DNA of 23,179 nucleotides from VMDJ01 sp965659945 (GCA_965659945.1 CBFHYJ010000023.1:1-23179), one strand, 5' to 3'; counted from the stretch's first letter, positions 1-7,773 are shown. Translations and numbers: made by a program. The notes: generated from the sequence alone by a model not told the origin.

Positions 1-1085
1 AGGCCAAAACCCGCCAAGGCATGCAGATGCTTTGGCGCACTCATGACGCGCATCTTACGCACGCCAAGCTCAGTCAACATTTGAGCACCCACGCCAATGG
101 TGCGTAGCTCTTCATCGTTAGCTGATGCTTTTAAACTTTTCTTTTCCATCTGCTCGCCATGCTTGATGGTTTCGATCTGGTTAATGATCTCGCGAGCGGT
201 ATCGTAGTTACGCAACACAATAATCACGCCCGCACCTTCTTTAGCGACGCTATCCATTGCTTCGCGCAAAGGCCAACCACACTTATTGGTTGACTCGAAC
301 AAGTCACACAGTGAGTTCTGTACGTGAACACGAACCAGCGTTGGACTTTCAGGGTTAATGTTGCCCATAACTAAGGCTAGGTGGATATCGTTACCAACAA
401 CATCTTGGAATGCATATAAACGGAAGTCGCCATGCTTAGTTGGCAAGATGCAATCGCTAACCTCTTCAACCGTTTTCTCGTTACGAATACGGTACTGAAT
501 CAAATCCGCAATCGTACCGATCTTCAGGTCATGCTCTTGCGCAAACTTTTCCAAATCTGGACGGCGCGCCATGCTGCCATCTTCATTTAAGATCTCAACG
601 ATCACAGAAGATGCGGTTAAGCCGGCCAATCGCGCCAAATCACATCCCGCTTCGGTATGACCTGCACGCACTAACACACCACCCGGCTGCGCCATCAAGG
701 GGAACACGTGACCAGGTTGCGCTAAATCTTGAGGTTGGGCATTCGGTGCGACCGCTGCTAAAACGGTTGTCGCGCGATCAGCTGCAGAGATACCGGTGGT
801 GACACCCTCTGCTGCTTCGATTGATACGGTGAAATTAGTCGATTCGAGTTGATTATCGGTGTTGACCATCAAGGGCAAACGCAACTGGCGACAATGCTCT
901 TTGGTCATGGTCATACAAATAAGACCACGCCCATAACGCGCCATAAAGTTAATCGCTTGCGCAGTCACCTTCTCAGAAGCCATGACTAGATCGCCTTCGT
1001 TCTCGCGATCTTCGTCGTCCATAATAATGACCATCTTGCCGTTTTTCAGGTCATCGATAATTTCGTCGGTGCTGTTAAGAGCCAT
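1..1085 (-). CDS. ribB: 3,4-dihydroxy-2-butanone 4-phosphate synthase fused to a degenerate GTP cyclohydrolase II-like domain (RibBX type), 3' end cut by window edge
   Basis: 361 codons are visible; the stop lies beyond the left edge. Residues 1-200 form a complete DHBP synthase, which makes the four-carbon precursor of lumazine from ribulose 5-phosphate. Its hallmarks are present: DDEDRENEGD (23-32), GHVFPL (125-130) and RAGHTEAGCDLARLAG (140-155). Residues 205-361 are GTP cyclohydrolase II-like (VRVH at 251-254, GAQMLTELGV at 333-342). However, two of the three zinc cysteines of active enzymes are replaced (aligned positions near N257 and N267; C269 remains), and the catalytic QEGRGIG motif is missing, with LRNYDT at 291-296 instead. 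This matches the RibBX variant known in Proteobacteria. I infer that only the RibB half is active and that a true ribA lies elsewhere. ATG at 1083-1085 has no strong Shine-Dalgarno sequence. The gene lies 114 bases downstream of dctM with no terminator between, so read-through from the transporter operon is possible. Confidence 0.93.
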   Translation of the reverse strand, partial: MALNSTDEIIDDLKNGKMVIIMDDEDRENEGDLVMASEKVTAQAINFMARYGRGLICMTMTKEHCRQLRLPLMVNTDNQLESTNFTVSIEAAEGVTTGISAADRATTVLAAVAPNAQPQDLAQPGHVFPLMAQPGGVLVRAGHTEAGCDLARLAGLTASSVIVEILNEDGSMARRPDLEKFAQEHDLKIGTIADLIQYRIRNEKTVEEVSDCILPTKHGDFRLYAFQDVVGNDIHLALVMGNINPESPTLVRVHVQNSLCDLFESTNKCGWPLREAMDSVAKEGAGVIIVLRNYDTAREIINQIETIKHGEQMEKKSLKASANDEELRTIGVGAQMLTELGVRKMRVMSAPKHLHALAGFG

Positions 1086-1199
1086 AGTGTTTCAAAGTCT
1101 TGAATCAAAATGCTTAGGCCCAAAACCCACAGGGCCAAGCGGACGCGGATAGTAACAGGAAGCCGGCTTTTACGCTAATTTTGTTATAAAAACATTGGC

Positions 1200-2609
1200 T
1201 TACATGAAGCCCATCTTACCCGGCAACCACAGGATGATCTGCGGCGCTGCGATCAGGACAGCGATGGTGATCACATCGGCGACGAAAAATGGCGCCACCC
1301 CCTTAAACACATCACCCACCGAGCACTCTGGTCGCACCCCAGCGACCACAAAACAATTCAAGCCTATCGGTGGCGTGATCAGACAGACCTCCGCCATCTT
1401 CACCGCAATGATGCCGAACCAGATCGAGACACCTACATCCGACATGCCGAAGGCTGAATCTGCAGGCGAAACACCCACACCGCCATTGAGTGCGATGATC
1501 GCTGGATAGACCACAGGTAGCGTTAGCAACAACATACCAATGGCATCCATGAACATACCGAGCACAGCGTAGGCAAGCAGGATAAAGATCAAGGTGATCA
1601 TTGGGCTTTGGTCGAGACTGGTTAGCCAATCAGCAAAGGCATGCGGCAGATCGGCAAAGCCAAGGAAGCGTACATAGATCAGCACGCCCCAAATGATCGA
1701 GAAGATCATTACCGTCAGCTTGGCGGTTTCCATCAGGGAGCCTTTTAGCTGATCCCACTTCATGCCTTTGAACAACGCGAGCAGAAGAATCACGAAGGCA
1801 CCCAACGATCCTGCCTCGGTTGGCGTACCAACACCCCCGTAGATACACACCACGATAATGCCGATCACTACAAAGATCGGGAGCGCACCGGGTAAGCTCG
1901 ACCACCGCTCAGCCCAACTGTAGCCAGTCACCGGCGGTCCAAAATTTTTGTTCATCTTGGCAAGCAACACCACCAACATGGCATAGATCACAGCAGAGAC
2001 TGCACCGGGCAAGAAACCTGCCATCAACAAGGCGCCGACATCTTGCTCAACAATGATCGCGTAGATAACCAAGATCGCCGAAGGTGGAATCAAGGACGCT
2101 AGCGTTCCACCCGCCGCCACAACACCAGCAGCAAAGCGTTTGTTATAGCCAAGCTTAAGCATCTCCGGCACGGCGATGCGCGCAAACACTGCTGAGGTCG
2201 CAACTGATGCGCCTGAAACTGCAGCAAAGCCCGCTGTTGAGAATACGGTTGCAACACCCATACCCCCAGGTAACCAACCGACCCATCGCTTGGCCGCTTC
2301 AAATAGCGCTTTTGTAAGGCCTGCGTGATAGGCCAAAAAGCCAATTAAAATAAAGGTGGGTATCAATGACAATGCCACTGAAGAGACTTTGGAATGTGGA
2401 ACCGTACCCGCCATCTTGGCCGCAACAATGAAGCCTTTTTCAAAGCCCAGTTTCGCCGAGAAAATCCAAACCAATCCCAAAAAACCCGCAACTGCTGCTG
2501 CAAACGCAACACGCAACCCTAAGATCACTAACAGCAACATCAAGCCGGTAATCCACAGGCCAATGGTCATGTTGTCCATCTGACCCATCGCTTGGAAGAG
2601 TTCGGTCAT
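1200..2609 (-). CDS. dctM: TRAP transporter large permease subunit, DctM family
   Basis: 469 residues, within the family's usual 425-470. The protein is hydrophobic throughout, with about 11-12 membrane segments and the glycine/proline-rich loops of DctM, for example SLIPPSAILVIYAI in the middle and CLITPPIGLNCFVV near the C-terminus. DctM is the ion-coupled channel subunit of tripartite ATP-independent periplasmic transporters in the inner membrane. Its ATG overlaps the dctQ stop by 4 bases (2606-2609), and a GGGAG ribosome-binding site lies inside the end of dctQ, which indicates translational coupling. The substrate cannot be read from this subunit. Confidence 0.95.
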   Translation of the reverse strand: MTELFQAMGQMDNMTIGLWITGLMLLLVILGLRVAFAAAVAGFLGLVWIFSAKLGFEKGFIVAAKMAGTVPHSKVSSVALSLIPTFILIGFLAYHAGLTKALFEAAKRWVGWLPGGMGVATVFSTAGFAAVSGASVATSAVFARIAVPEMLKLGYNKRFAAGVVAAGGTLASLIPPSAILVIYAIIVEQDVGALLMAGFLPGAVSAVIYAMLVVLLAKMNKNFGPPVTGYSWAERWSSLPGALPIFVVIGIIVVCIYGGVGTPTEAGSLGAFVILLLALFKGMKWDQLKGSLMETAKLTVMIFSIIWGVLIYVRFLGFADLPHAFADWLTSLDQSPMITLIFILLAYAVLGMFMDAIGMLLLTLPVVYPAIIALNGGVGVSPADSAFGMSDVGVSIWFGIIAVKMAEVCLITPPIGLNCFVVAGVRPECSVGDVFKGVAPFFVADVITIAVLIAAPQIILWLPGKMGFM

Positions 2610-3217
2610 TTATCACTCCCGAGCGCTTCCGCTTCACGTGCCGCAATCGTCGCTGCATCTTCAACGAGCGGTACTGCGACAGGACGATCTTGATTACGTT
2701 TGAAAGCACGGGCAAAACCCCACAACTGCAACATCAGCCGTAGCGCAAGCACACTCAGCGCAATAGGCACAATCAACTTAGCTGGCCAAGTCGGCAGGTC
2801 AATGTCTACCGATGAGTCACCTATCTGATAAGCGCGTAAGAAGTGAAGATAAGAGCCATAAACGAGCACCAAAGTGATCAACAACATCACACTGGTCGAA
2901 ATAAATTCAGTAAGCCACAACCAACGACCGCGCAAAGCACCGACAAAAATATCCATTCGGATATGCCCGCCCAATCGCTGTGTGTAAGCAATACCTAAAA
3001 AGGCAATACCCGCCATTGCCTGCTCTACCCAATCGATATAACCATTGACTGGCATACTGAAAAGCCAACGCCCTAAAACGTTGATACTGGCCAGTATGAC
3101 CAACAAAAAAATCACGATGCCGCCCGCGAGCGACAACCAGGATTCTGTGTGGTGATAAAAACGATCTAGGCGACTCAGGCGTGAGTCATCCGACAAAATG
3201 GTGGGATCTAAAGCCAT
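2606..3217 (-). CDS. dctQ: TRAP transporter small permease subunit, DctQ family
   Basis: 203 residues with four predicted membrane segments: near 30-52, 65-82 (preceded by DWVEQAMAGIAFLGIAY), 105-130 and 145-165. This is the standard DctQ topology. The DctQ-type motif with G-x-H-I-R-M-D after the second helix is present (GGHIRMD), and the C-terminal tail is hydrophilic. It pairs with DctM in the inner membrane. The ATG at 3215-3217 directly follows the U-tract of a strong terminator-like hairpin (3218-3245), so there is no recognisable Shine-Dalgarno sequence. No better in-frame start is visible downstream. Its expression is probably much lower than that of dctP. Confidence 0.92.
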   Translation of the reverse strand: MALDPTILSDDSRLSRLDRFYHHTESWLSLAGGIVIFLLVILASINVLGRWLFSMPVNGYIDWVEQAMAGIAFLGIAYTQRLGGHIRMDIFVGALRGRWLWLTEFISTSVMLLITLVLVYGSYLHFLRAYQIGDSSVDIDLPTWPAKLIVPIALSVLALRLMLQLWGFARAFKRNQDRPVAVPLVEDAATIAAREAEALGSDK

Positions 3218-3245
3218 AAAGAAAAAGCGCGGGCATGGCCCGCGC
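3218..3245 (-). terminator. intrinsic terminator or attenuator between dctP and dctQ
   Basis: On the minus strand, an 8-bp perfect GC stem, GCGCGGGC / GCCCGCGC, with a 3-base CAT loop is followed by TTTTTCTTT and then at once by the dctQ ATG. Partial termination here would give more solute-binding protein than permease, which fits the needs of TRAP systems. The hairpin sits only 8 bases after the dctP stop, so it could also protect the dctP mRNA 3' end. Confidence 0.8.
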
Positions 3246-3253
3246 CATGGTAG

Positions 3254-4252
3254 TTATTGGTTAAACAAACCTTTAGTGAAATCAAACAAGGCTTTCGAAT
3301 CAAAGTCCTTTTCGTTTGATGTTACCCATTCAGCACGCACTGACTCAGCCATATCCAATAGCTGAGAAGTCTGTTCAGGCGTAAAGGTCACCATAGTTAA
3401 ACCCGCTTTCTTTTCCTCTGCAGCATATGCACCGGTAGTTTTGTTGTTGTAGTTATCAACATAGTAAGCCAAGGCTTCATCTACCGAACCCAATAGGGCT
3501 GCACGATGCGCCGGCTTCAGTGCATTAAGCGCATCAGTATTCACAACCACAGGACAGTTAGCTGTACCTAAGTTCAGGTTAGTGGTTGACCAGCCTGCTA
3601 CCGCATAAGTCTTGGTTGCTAAATGTGCATGTGGTGCAAATGCAGCTGCATCGATAACACCACTATCCATTGCTTGGCGCACTTCTGAGAAAGGCACACT
3701 GGTTTTCTTCGCACCAAGTTTGCTCAATACACCCAGAATTCCGCCTGGTCCACGAACACGAACACCATCAAAATCTTCGAGCTTTTCAATCGCCTTACCT
3801 TTACCGGAAATACTGTACTGAGGTAATGGTGTTGGCATCAACAAGGTTGCATTCCAGCGAGCCAAATCTTTTTTAACGATGGGATGCTCATGGACCTTTT
3901 GCAGAATCTCAGTCATGCGGCCGAGTGACACATCCTTAGAGAACGGTAATTCAGTAACCGTAATCGTTGGGTTCTTATCTTTATGATAAAACGAACAGAA
4001 CTGCGCCATTTCAAATGCGCCAATCGAAATACCATCAAGGTTTTCTTTTGACTTTGAAAGACCGCCGTATGAAATATTCAGTTTGAAGTCACCATTGGTT
4101 TTCTTCTCAACCAACTCGGCTAACTTCTCAACGTTTTCGGTAAACGCACGACGCTTACCCCATAACGATACATTCCACTCAGTTGCCGCCATAACGTCGC
4201 CGACAACAAAGCTTCCGATGATTGCGCCTGCAATCAAGCTCTTCTTCAACAT
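3254..4252 (-). CDS. dctP: TRAP transporter periplasmic solute-binding protein, DctP family
   Basis: 332 residues from the ATG at 4250-4252. I chose this start over an in-frame TTG at 4279 because AAGGAG sits 9 bases upstream of the ATG and because a clean signal peptide then begins at residue 1 (MLKKSLIAG..., hydrophobic core, predicted cleavage VMA|ATEW after residue 22). The mature protein has the DctP fold signatures. FDGVRVRGPGG at 161-171 contains the arginine (165 or 167) that in this family salt-bridges a carboxylate of the ligand, followed by the family's V-P-F/L-S-E-V-x-Q-A-M-x-S-G-V-I-D-A segment. The protein binds a solute, probably an organic acid, in the periplasm and delivers it to DctQM. 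The substrate is unknown; the neighbouring aldolase-like gene hints at a hydroxylated or keto acid, which is inference only. Confidence 0.93.
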   Translation of the reverse strand: MLKKSLIAGAIIGSFVVGDVMAATEWNVSLWGKRRAFTENVEKLAELVEKKTNGDFKLNISYGGLSKSKENLDGISIGAFEMAQFCSFYHKDKNPTITVTELPFSKDVSLGRMTEILQKVHEHPIVKKDLARWNATLLMPTPLPQYSISGKGKAIEKLEDFDGVRVRGPGGILGVLSKLGAKKTSVPFSEVRQAMDSGVIDAAAFAPHAHLATKTYAVAGWSTTNLNLGTANCPVVVNTDALNALKPAHRAALLGSVDEALAYYVDNYNNKTTGAYAAEEKKAGLTMVTFTPEQTSQLLDMAESVRAEWVTSNEKDFDSKALFDFTKGLFNQ

Positions 4253-4404
4253 AGTTGAACTCTCCTTCGGTGTGGACAACTAATTGTTTGCCCGTAATTA
4301 TGAATTAGGTAGTCACTGTATAGCACGGAAACATCGCTTCATTGCGATTTTGCTAACTACCAATGACCTTGCAAACATTAGGTCAACTAACCGTCACTTT
4401 CAGT

Positions 4405-4418
4405 CCGTTTAGAAACGG
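4405..4418. promoter_or_regulatory. 14-bp palindrome in the dctP / aldolase divergent promoter region
   Basis: CCGTTT-AG-AAACGG is an inverted repeat with perfect 6-base arms, in the 227-base region (4253-4479) between the divergent dctP and aldolase-like genes. Its size, symmetry and position suit a dimeric repressor or activator site. A second, weaker inverted repeat, ATCGC-TTCATT-GCGAT, lies at 4333-4348. No regulator gene is linked. No convincing -35/-10 pair could be fixed in this region. Confidence 0.4.
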
Positions 4419-4479
4419 CATTTCTAAGACAGCTTTTGGCGTAGACTCATCAATATTCTAATTAACCTTTCAAGCACCC

Positions 4480-5073
4480 ATGATTCTAGACGGCGTCATC
4501 AAATATTCACTTCATCACGTTACTGCGCCTTTGATTGAAGTCAATTCATCTGAACTTAAACACTGGTTCGAAGTGTGCCGTAAATACAATCTGCTAGGCC
4601 AAGACCCAGAAAGATATGATGGCGCCGCTTACGGCAACATAAGCCTAAAACTCGATAAGGGTTTTATCATTACGGGCACTCAAGTCTCCGGGCTGAATGA
4701 GATAAATGACGATCAACTGTGCTGGGTCACTCAGGTCGATGCCGCAAACAATCAGGTGTACTCAGAAGGACCCATAAAACCTTCATCAGAGTCGATGACT
4801 CATTCAACGCTATACGATGCTGATTCTGGCATTCAAGCCATCATTCACGTGCATAGCCCCGAACTATGGGCACGAGATCTTCCCTCGACGTCTCCAGACA
4901 TTGCCTACGGCACACCCGAGATGGCCGAAGCCGTTGCGGAATTACTCAAAGACCCCAACGTGCGTGATTTAGGTTGTATTCGAATGGGTGGCCACGAAGA
5001 CGGCATTCTGTTTTTTTCTGAAAATATGGCGAAAACCGGCGAAAAAGTTGTACAAATCATGGAAAAAAGCTGA
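4480..5073 (+). CDS. class II aldolase/adducin family protein
   Basis: 197 residues, one complete class II aldolase/adducin N-terminal domain. Visible family motifs are YGNIS (51-55), ITGTQVSGL (64-72), PSSES (101-105, where E104 aligns with the acid/base glutamate of FucA-type enzymes), HVHS (123-126) and GGHEDG (170-175). H123, H125 and H172 can therefore supply the three zinc-binding histidines. Such enzymes cleave or epimerise phosphorylated sugars or act on related hydroxy acids, but the exact reaction is not evident. The ATG at 4480 lacks a clear Shine-Dalgarno sequence; a possible TTGGCG-(17)-TAATTA promoter ends about 15 bases upstream and is weak. The divergent arrangement with dctP suggests shared control and possibly a shared substrate. 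Membership of the superfamily is firm; the function is open. Confidence 0.85.
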   Translation: MILDGVIKYSLHHVTAPLIEVNSSELKHWFEVCRKYNLLGQDPERYDGAAYGNISLKLDKGFIITGTQVSGLNEINDDQLCWVTQVDAANNQVYSEGPIKPSSESMTHSTLYDADSGIQAIIHVHSPELWARDLPSTSPDIAYGTPEMAEAVAELLKDPNVRDLGCIRMGGHEDGILFFSENMAKTGEKVVQIMEKS

Positions 5074-5104
5074 GCAGATAAGGCATTTCCCCTACTTGAA
5101 AGTC

Positions 5105-5143
5105 CTAGTTAATTATATGTAAATAAATATTCATCTTAACTAG
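5105..5143. repeat. inverted repeat with 8-bp arms upstream of the DUF2189 gene
   Basis: CTAGTTAA (5105-5112) and TTAACTAG (5136-5143) are perfect inverted copies separated by 23 AT-rich bases, with 31 bases from arm to arm, about three helical turns. The right arm ends 14 bases before the ATG and touches the GAGGGG ribosome-binding site. The AT-rich middle probably contains the promoter -10 region, so the arms could be an operator pair or could pair in the mRNA leader. Confidence 0.5.
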
Positions 5144-5156
5144 AGGGGAATTTGAG

Positions 5157-5951
5157 ATGGCAACTTCACAACCACCGGTCGTGCATTACGATCCAATTCA
5201 TGTGGTGCATAGTCAGAAAGTTTCTGCCACCGCGCCTTTTCAGTGGTTAGCTCACGGTTTACAAACCTACCTAAAAATCCCAGTTCAAGCCACGATCTTT
5301 GGTTTGATCTTTGCCTCAATCGGTTTAGCAATTACCAACGCAGCGATTCAATCACCACAGTTTGTTTTTGCTTTTTGGAGCGGCTTCTTATTGGTTGGTC
5401 CTATGTTCGCCACCGTTCTCTATCGCATGGCAAAACGCGTTGAAGATGGTTCAGCACCAAGTCTGCAATCTTGCAGTAGCTTGCTATTTAACAACATCAA
5501 AATGACTTTGATCTTTAGCGTTTTACTCGCCGTGGTGATGATTGCTTGGATCAGGCTCTCAGGCATTGTTGTAGCGGTTTATTCTTCAGAAGTTTTGAGC
5601 AGCACCTCTTTTGTAGGCACCCTGCAGTCCTTCAGTTCCGCGATGGCAACCGAAGGCGGACGTGGCTTTGTCTTAACCCTTCTGGGTGTTGGTGGCATCT
5701 TCGCGCTCATCATGTTTGCACTCAGTGCTTGGTCCCTACCAATGATTGTTGATGATCGCACCGATATCGCAACAGCAGTTGTTAGTAGCGTAAAAGCAGT
5801 GACTGAACGTCTAGGCACTACATTGATTTGGGGTGGTATCGTAGCGGCACTTACCTTAGTAGGCATGGCAACCTATTTTGTGGCCTTTATCGTGATTTTC
5901 CCGATCTTAGGGTTCGCCACCTGGCATGGCTATAAAGAGATGTTTAAATAA
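5157..5951 (+). CDS. DUF2189 family integral membrane protein
   Basis: 264 residues. After a hydrophilic N-terminus of about 25 residues comes PFQWLAHGLQTYLKIP, the usual opening of DUF2189 proteins. About six membrane segments follow, including FLLVGPMFATVLYRMAKR, and the protein ends with FPILGFATWHGYK, the family's characteristic C-terminal motif. The family occurs widely in Proteobacteria, sometimes near respiratory oxidase genes; no biochemical function is established. The start is supported by GAGGGG about 9 bases before the ATG. The gene has its own leader with an inverted repeat and ends in a strong terminator, so it looks like a single-gene unit. Nothing in the sequence ties it to the TRAP system beyond adjacency. 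Confidence 0.88.
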   Translation: MATSQPPVVHYDPIHVVHSQKVSATAPFQWLAHGLQTYLKIPVQATIFGLIFASIGLAITNAAIQSPQFVFAFWSGFLLVGPMFATVLYRMAKRVEDGSAPSLQSCSSLLFNNIKMTLIFSVLLAVVMIAWIRLSGIVVAVYSSEVLSSTSFVGTLQSFSSAMATEGGRGFVLTLLGVGGIFALIMFALSAWSLPMIVDDRTDIATAVVSSVKAVTERLGTTLIWGGIVAALTLVGMATYFVAFIVIFPILGFATWHGYKEMFK

Positions 5952-5969
5952 CACCTCATACATAAAACA

Positions 5970-5995
5970 AAGGGGGCTTAACGCCCCCTTTTTTT
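5970..5995. terminator. bidirectional intrinsic terminator between DUF2189 gene and ribE
   Basis: An 8-bp perfect stem AAGGGGGC (5970-5977) / GCCCCCTT (5983-5990) with loop TTAAC is followed on the plus strand by a run of T. On the minus strand the same stem is followed by TTTGTTTT. It can therefore end both the DUF2189 transcript and the convergent glyA-nrdR-ribD-ribE transcript. The ribE stop codon lies in the T-run. Confidence 0.88.
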
Positions 5996-6656
5996 ATTTT
6001 ACAAAACCGGCTTCCATAAGCTTCTGCATATTCAGCCCGCCTTCTGTATAAGCATCAGCAGCTTTATCGCCTAACAACAGACGCTCTAAATAACGTGCAA
6101 CCAAATCGACTTCTAGATTCACCTTTCGGCCAACTTCATATTCCGACATGATCGTCTCTTGAGCGGTATGCGGCACAATATTCAGTTCAAACTCAGCACC
6201 CTTTACCGCATTCACGGTAAGGCTCGTACCATCAACAGTGACAGAACCTTTATGCGCGATGTACTTCGCGAGTTCATCAGGGGCTTTTAAAGTAAATCGA
6301 ATCGAACGCGCATCTTCTGACTTAGCGATCACCTCACCAAGACCATCAACGTGACCTGAAACAAGGTGACCACCTAAACGCGTGCTCATAGTAAGTGCTT
6401 TCTCAAGATTCACCGGACTACCTGTACTTAACTGGCCTAAGCTTGTTAGCGACAAGGTTTCATTCGACACATCAGCTACAAAACCATCGCCAGGCAAAAC
6501 AACAGCGGTCAGGCATACGCCATTCACTGCAATACTGTCACCCAAAGCAACATCTGAAAGATCCAACTTTCCGGTCGCGATATGCAGACGCACGTCACCA
6601 CCACGTTTTTCCATCTTTGCGATCTTGCCGATCGATTCAATAATGCCTGTAAACAT
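5994..6656 (-). CDS. ribE: riboflavin synthase subunit alpha
   Basis: 220 residues with the two tandem lumazine-binding repeats of riboflavin synthase. The first opens with MFTGIIESIG and holds GDSIAVNGVCLT. The second begins after GGHLVSGHVDG and holds KGSVTVDGTSLTV and NIVPHT. The enzyme dismutates two 6,7-dimethyl-8-ribityllumazine molecules to riboflavin plus the pyrimidine by-product, in the cytosol as a trimer. It is the last gene of glyA-nrdR-ribD-ribE, starting 3 bases after the ribD stop. The name ribC is used in some E. coli literature. The usual next genes, ribBA and ribH, do not follow directly here. Confidence 0.97.
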   Translation of the reverse strand: MFTGIIESIGKIAKMEKRGGDVRLHIATGKLDLSDVALGDSIAVNGVCLTAVVLPGDGFVADVSNETLSLTSLGQLSTGSPVNLEKALTMSTRLGGHLVSGHVDGLGEVIAKSEDARSIRFTLKAPDELAKYIAHKGSVTVDGTSLTVNAVKGAEFELNIVPHTAQETIMSEYEVGRKVNLEVDLVARYLERLLLGDKAADAYTEGGLNMQKLMEAGFVK

Positions 6657-6659
6657 CGC

Positions 6660-7769
6660 TTACCTCGTTAATGTCAGGCGTAAATCATTGCCGACTTGGC
6701 GCACATCGCGCCACTGCCACTGCTCTCGATCGGCTAAGACATCCAAGCCCGGCAGACTCATCAAGCCACGTGCTTGATCGCCTAATAGACTGGGTGCCAT
6801 GTAGACAACCAACTCATCTACAAGCTGCTGCTGAACAAAAGCACCGGCTAACGTTGGCCCAGACTCGACCAACACTTCATTAATTTGTTGACTCGCCAAC
6901 ACAGCCAAGGCTGCCTCAAGATCAATATGATCATTTTTCAAGCCTACTGTATGCACCGTGGCACCTGAGTCTTGAAGCACCGTCACCGCATCAGTCGATG
7001 CACCCTCACCAACGATAATGATCGGTGAATTACCCAAACTAAGTAGCTTAGCCTCACGCGGCATGCGCGCATGCGTATCTAAAATAACCGGGCGCGGTTG
7101 ACGTACCGGTGGTTCAGCCAAACCAAGTTCTTGTTCGGTTAATCGAACATTCAGACTTGGGTTATCGGCAAAAACGGTACTAACACCAGTCAGCACACAC
7201 GAGCTTAGCGCACGCAGCTTCTGCACATCATGTCGCGCAGCATCACCGGTTATCCATTGGCTCTCACCACTCGCCATAGCCGTTCGCGCATCTAAACTCA
7301 TACCCAGTTTTAAACGCACATAAGGCTTTTGCTCGGCCATACGTTTGATAAAACCGGAGTTGATCGCTTGTGCATCTGTATTGAGTACATTCTCAATCAC
7401 ATTGATGCCAGCGGCACGTAATTGCGCAATACCTTTACCCGCTACCAATGGATTAGGATCGGTCATCGCAACAACCACCTCAGCAACACCGGCTTCTATT
7501 AAGCCATCGCTACAAGGCGGCGTTTTACCCGTGTGACAACAAGGCTCGAGGGTGACGTACGCCGTTGCACCTTTCGCCTTATCACCAGCATCGGCGAGCG
7601 CCATACGCTCTGCATGTGGCTCACCATAGCGATGATGAAAACCTTGCCCCACTAGCTGATCATCTTTTACCAACACGCAACCCACACGTGGATTAGGGTC
7701 CGTGGTGTATAAACCGCGACGTGCAAGCTGCAGAGCTTTAGCCATCCATTGGTGATGTTGGCTTGACAT
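6660..7769 (-). CDS. ribD: bifunctional diaminohydroxyphosphoribosylaminopyrimidine deaminase / 5-amino-6-(5-phosphoribosylamino)uracil reductase
   Basis: 369 residues, the usual length. The N-terminal zinc deaminase domain (about 1-145) shows H52-A-E54 in GEPHAERMAL and LEPCCHTGKTPPC with zinc cysteines C77 and C86. The C-terminal reductase domain (about 150-369) shows RLKLGMSLDARTA, GESQWITG and VESGPTLAGAF. It performs the second and third steps of pyrimidine processing in riboflavin synthesis, using NADPH. The gene is 4 bases downstream of nrdR and 3 bases upstream of ribE, so it is clearly cotranscribed. Confidence 0.97.
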   Translation of the reverse strand: MSSQHHQWMAKALQLARRGLYTTDPNPRVGCVLVKDDQLVGQGFHHRYGEPHAERMALADAGDKAKGATAYVTLEPCCHTGKTPPCSDGLIEAGVAEVVVAMTDPNPLVAGKGIAQLRAAGINVIENVLNTDAQAINSGFIKRMAEQKPYVRLKLGMSLDARTAMASGESQWITGDAARHDVQKLRALSSCVLTGVSTVFADNPSLNVRLTEQELGLAEPPVRQPRPVILDTHARMPREAKLLSLGNSPIIIVGEGASTDAVTVLQDSGATVHTVGLKNDHIDLEAALAVLASQQINEVLVESGPTLAGAFVQQQLVDELVVYMAPSLLGDQARGLMSLPGLDVLADREQWQWRDVRQVGNDLRLTLTR

Positions 7770-7773
7770 AGCC

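Noticed and set aside
1086..1199. Possible FMN riboswitch ahead of ribB
   Set aside because: The 114-base gap is too short and lacks the conserved RFN-element blocks. Only a small hairpin (GGCCC/GGGCC, 1117-1136) is present, and it has no T-run, so I did not call it a terminator either.
1195..1509. 104-codon plus-strand open frame opposite dctM
   Set aside because: It is antisense to conserved DctM membrane segments, has no ribosome-binding site and has a composition expected of a shadow frame.
4253..4279. TTG start for dctP adding nine residues
   Set aside because: The AAGGAG ribosome-binding site lies inside that extension, and the signal peptide starts cleanly at the ATG at 4252.
1200..5951. 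Mobile element or genomic island origin for the TRAP/aldolase/DUF2189 block
   Set aside because: No transposase, integrase, terminal inverted repeats, target duplications or tRNA-end fragments were found, and base composition looks like the flanks. Reported only as a gene-order oddity.
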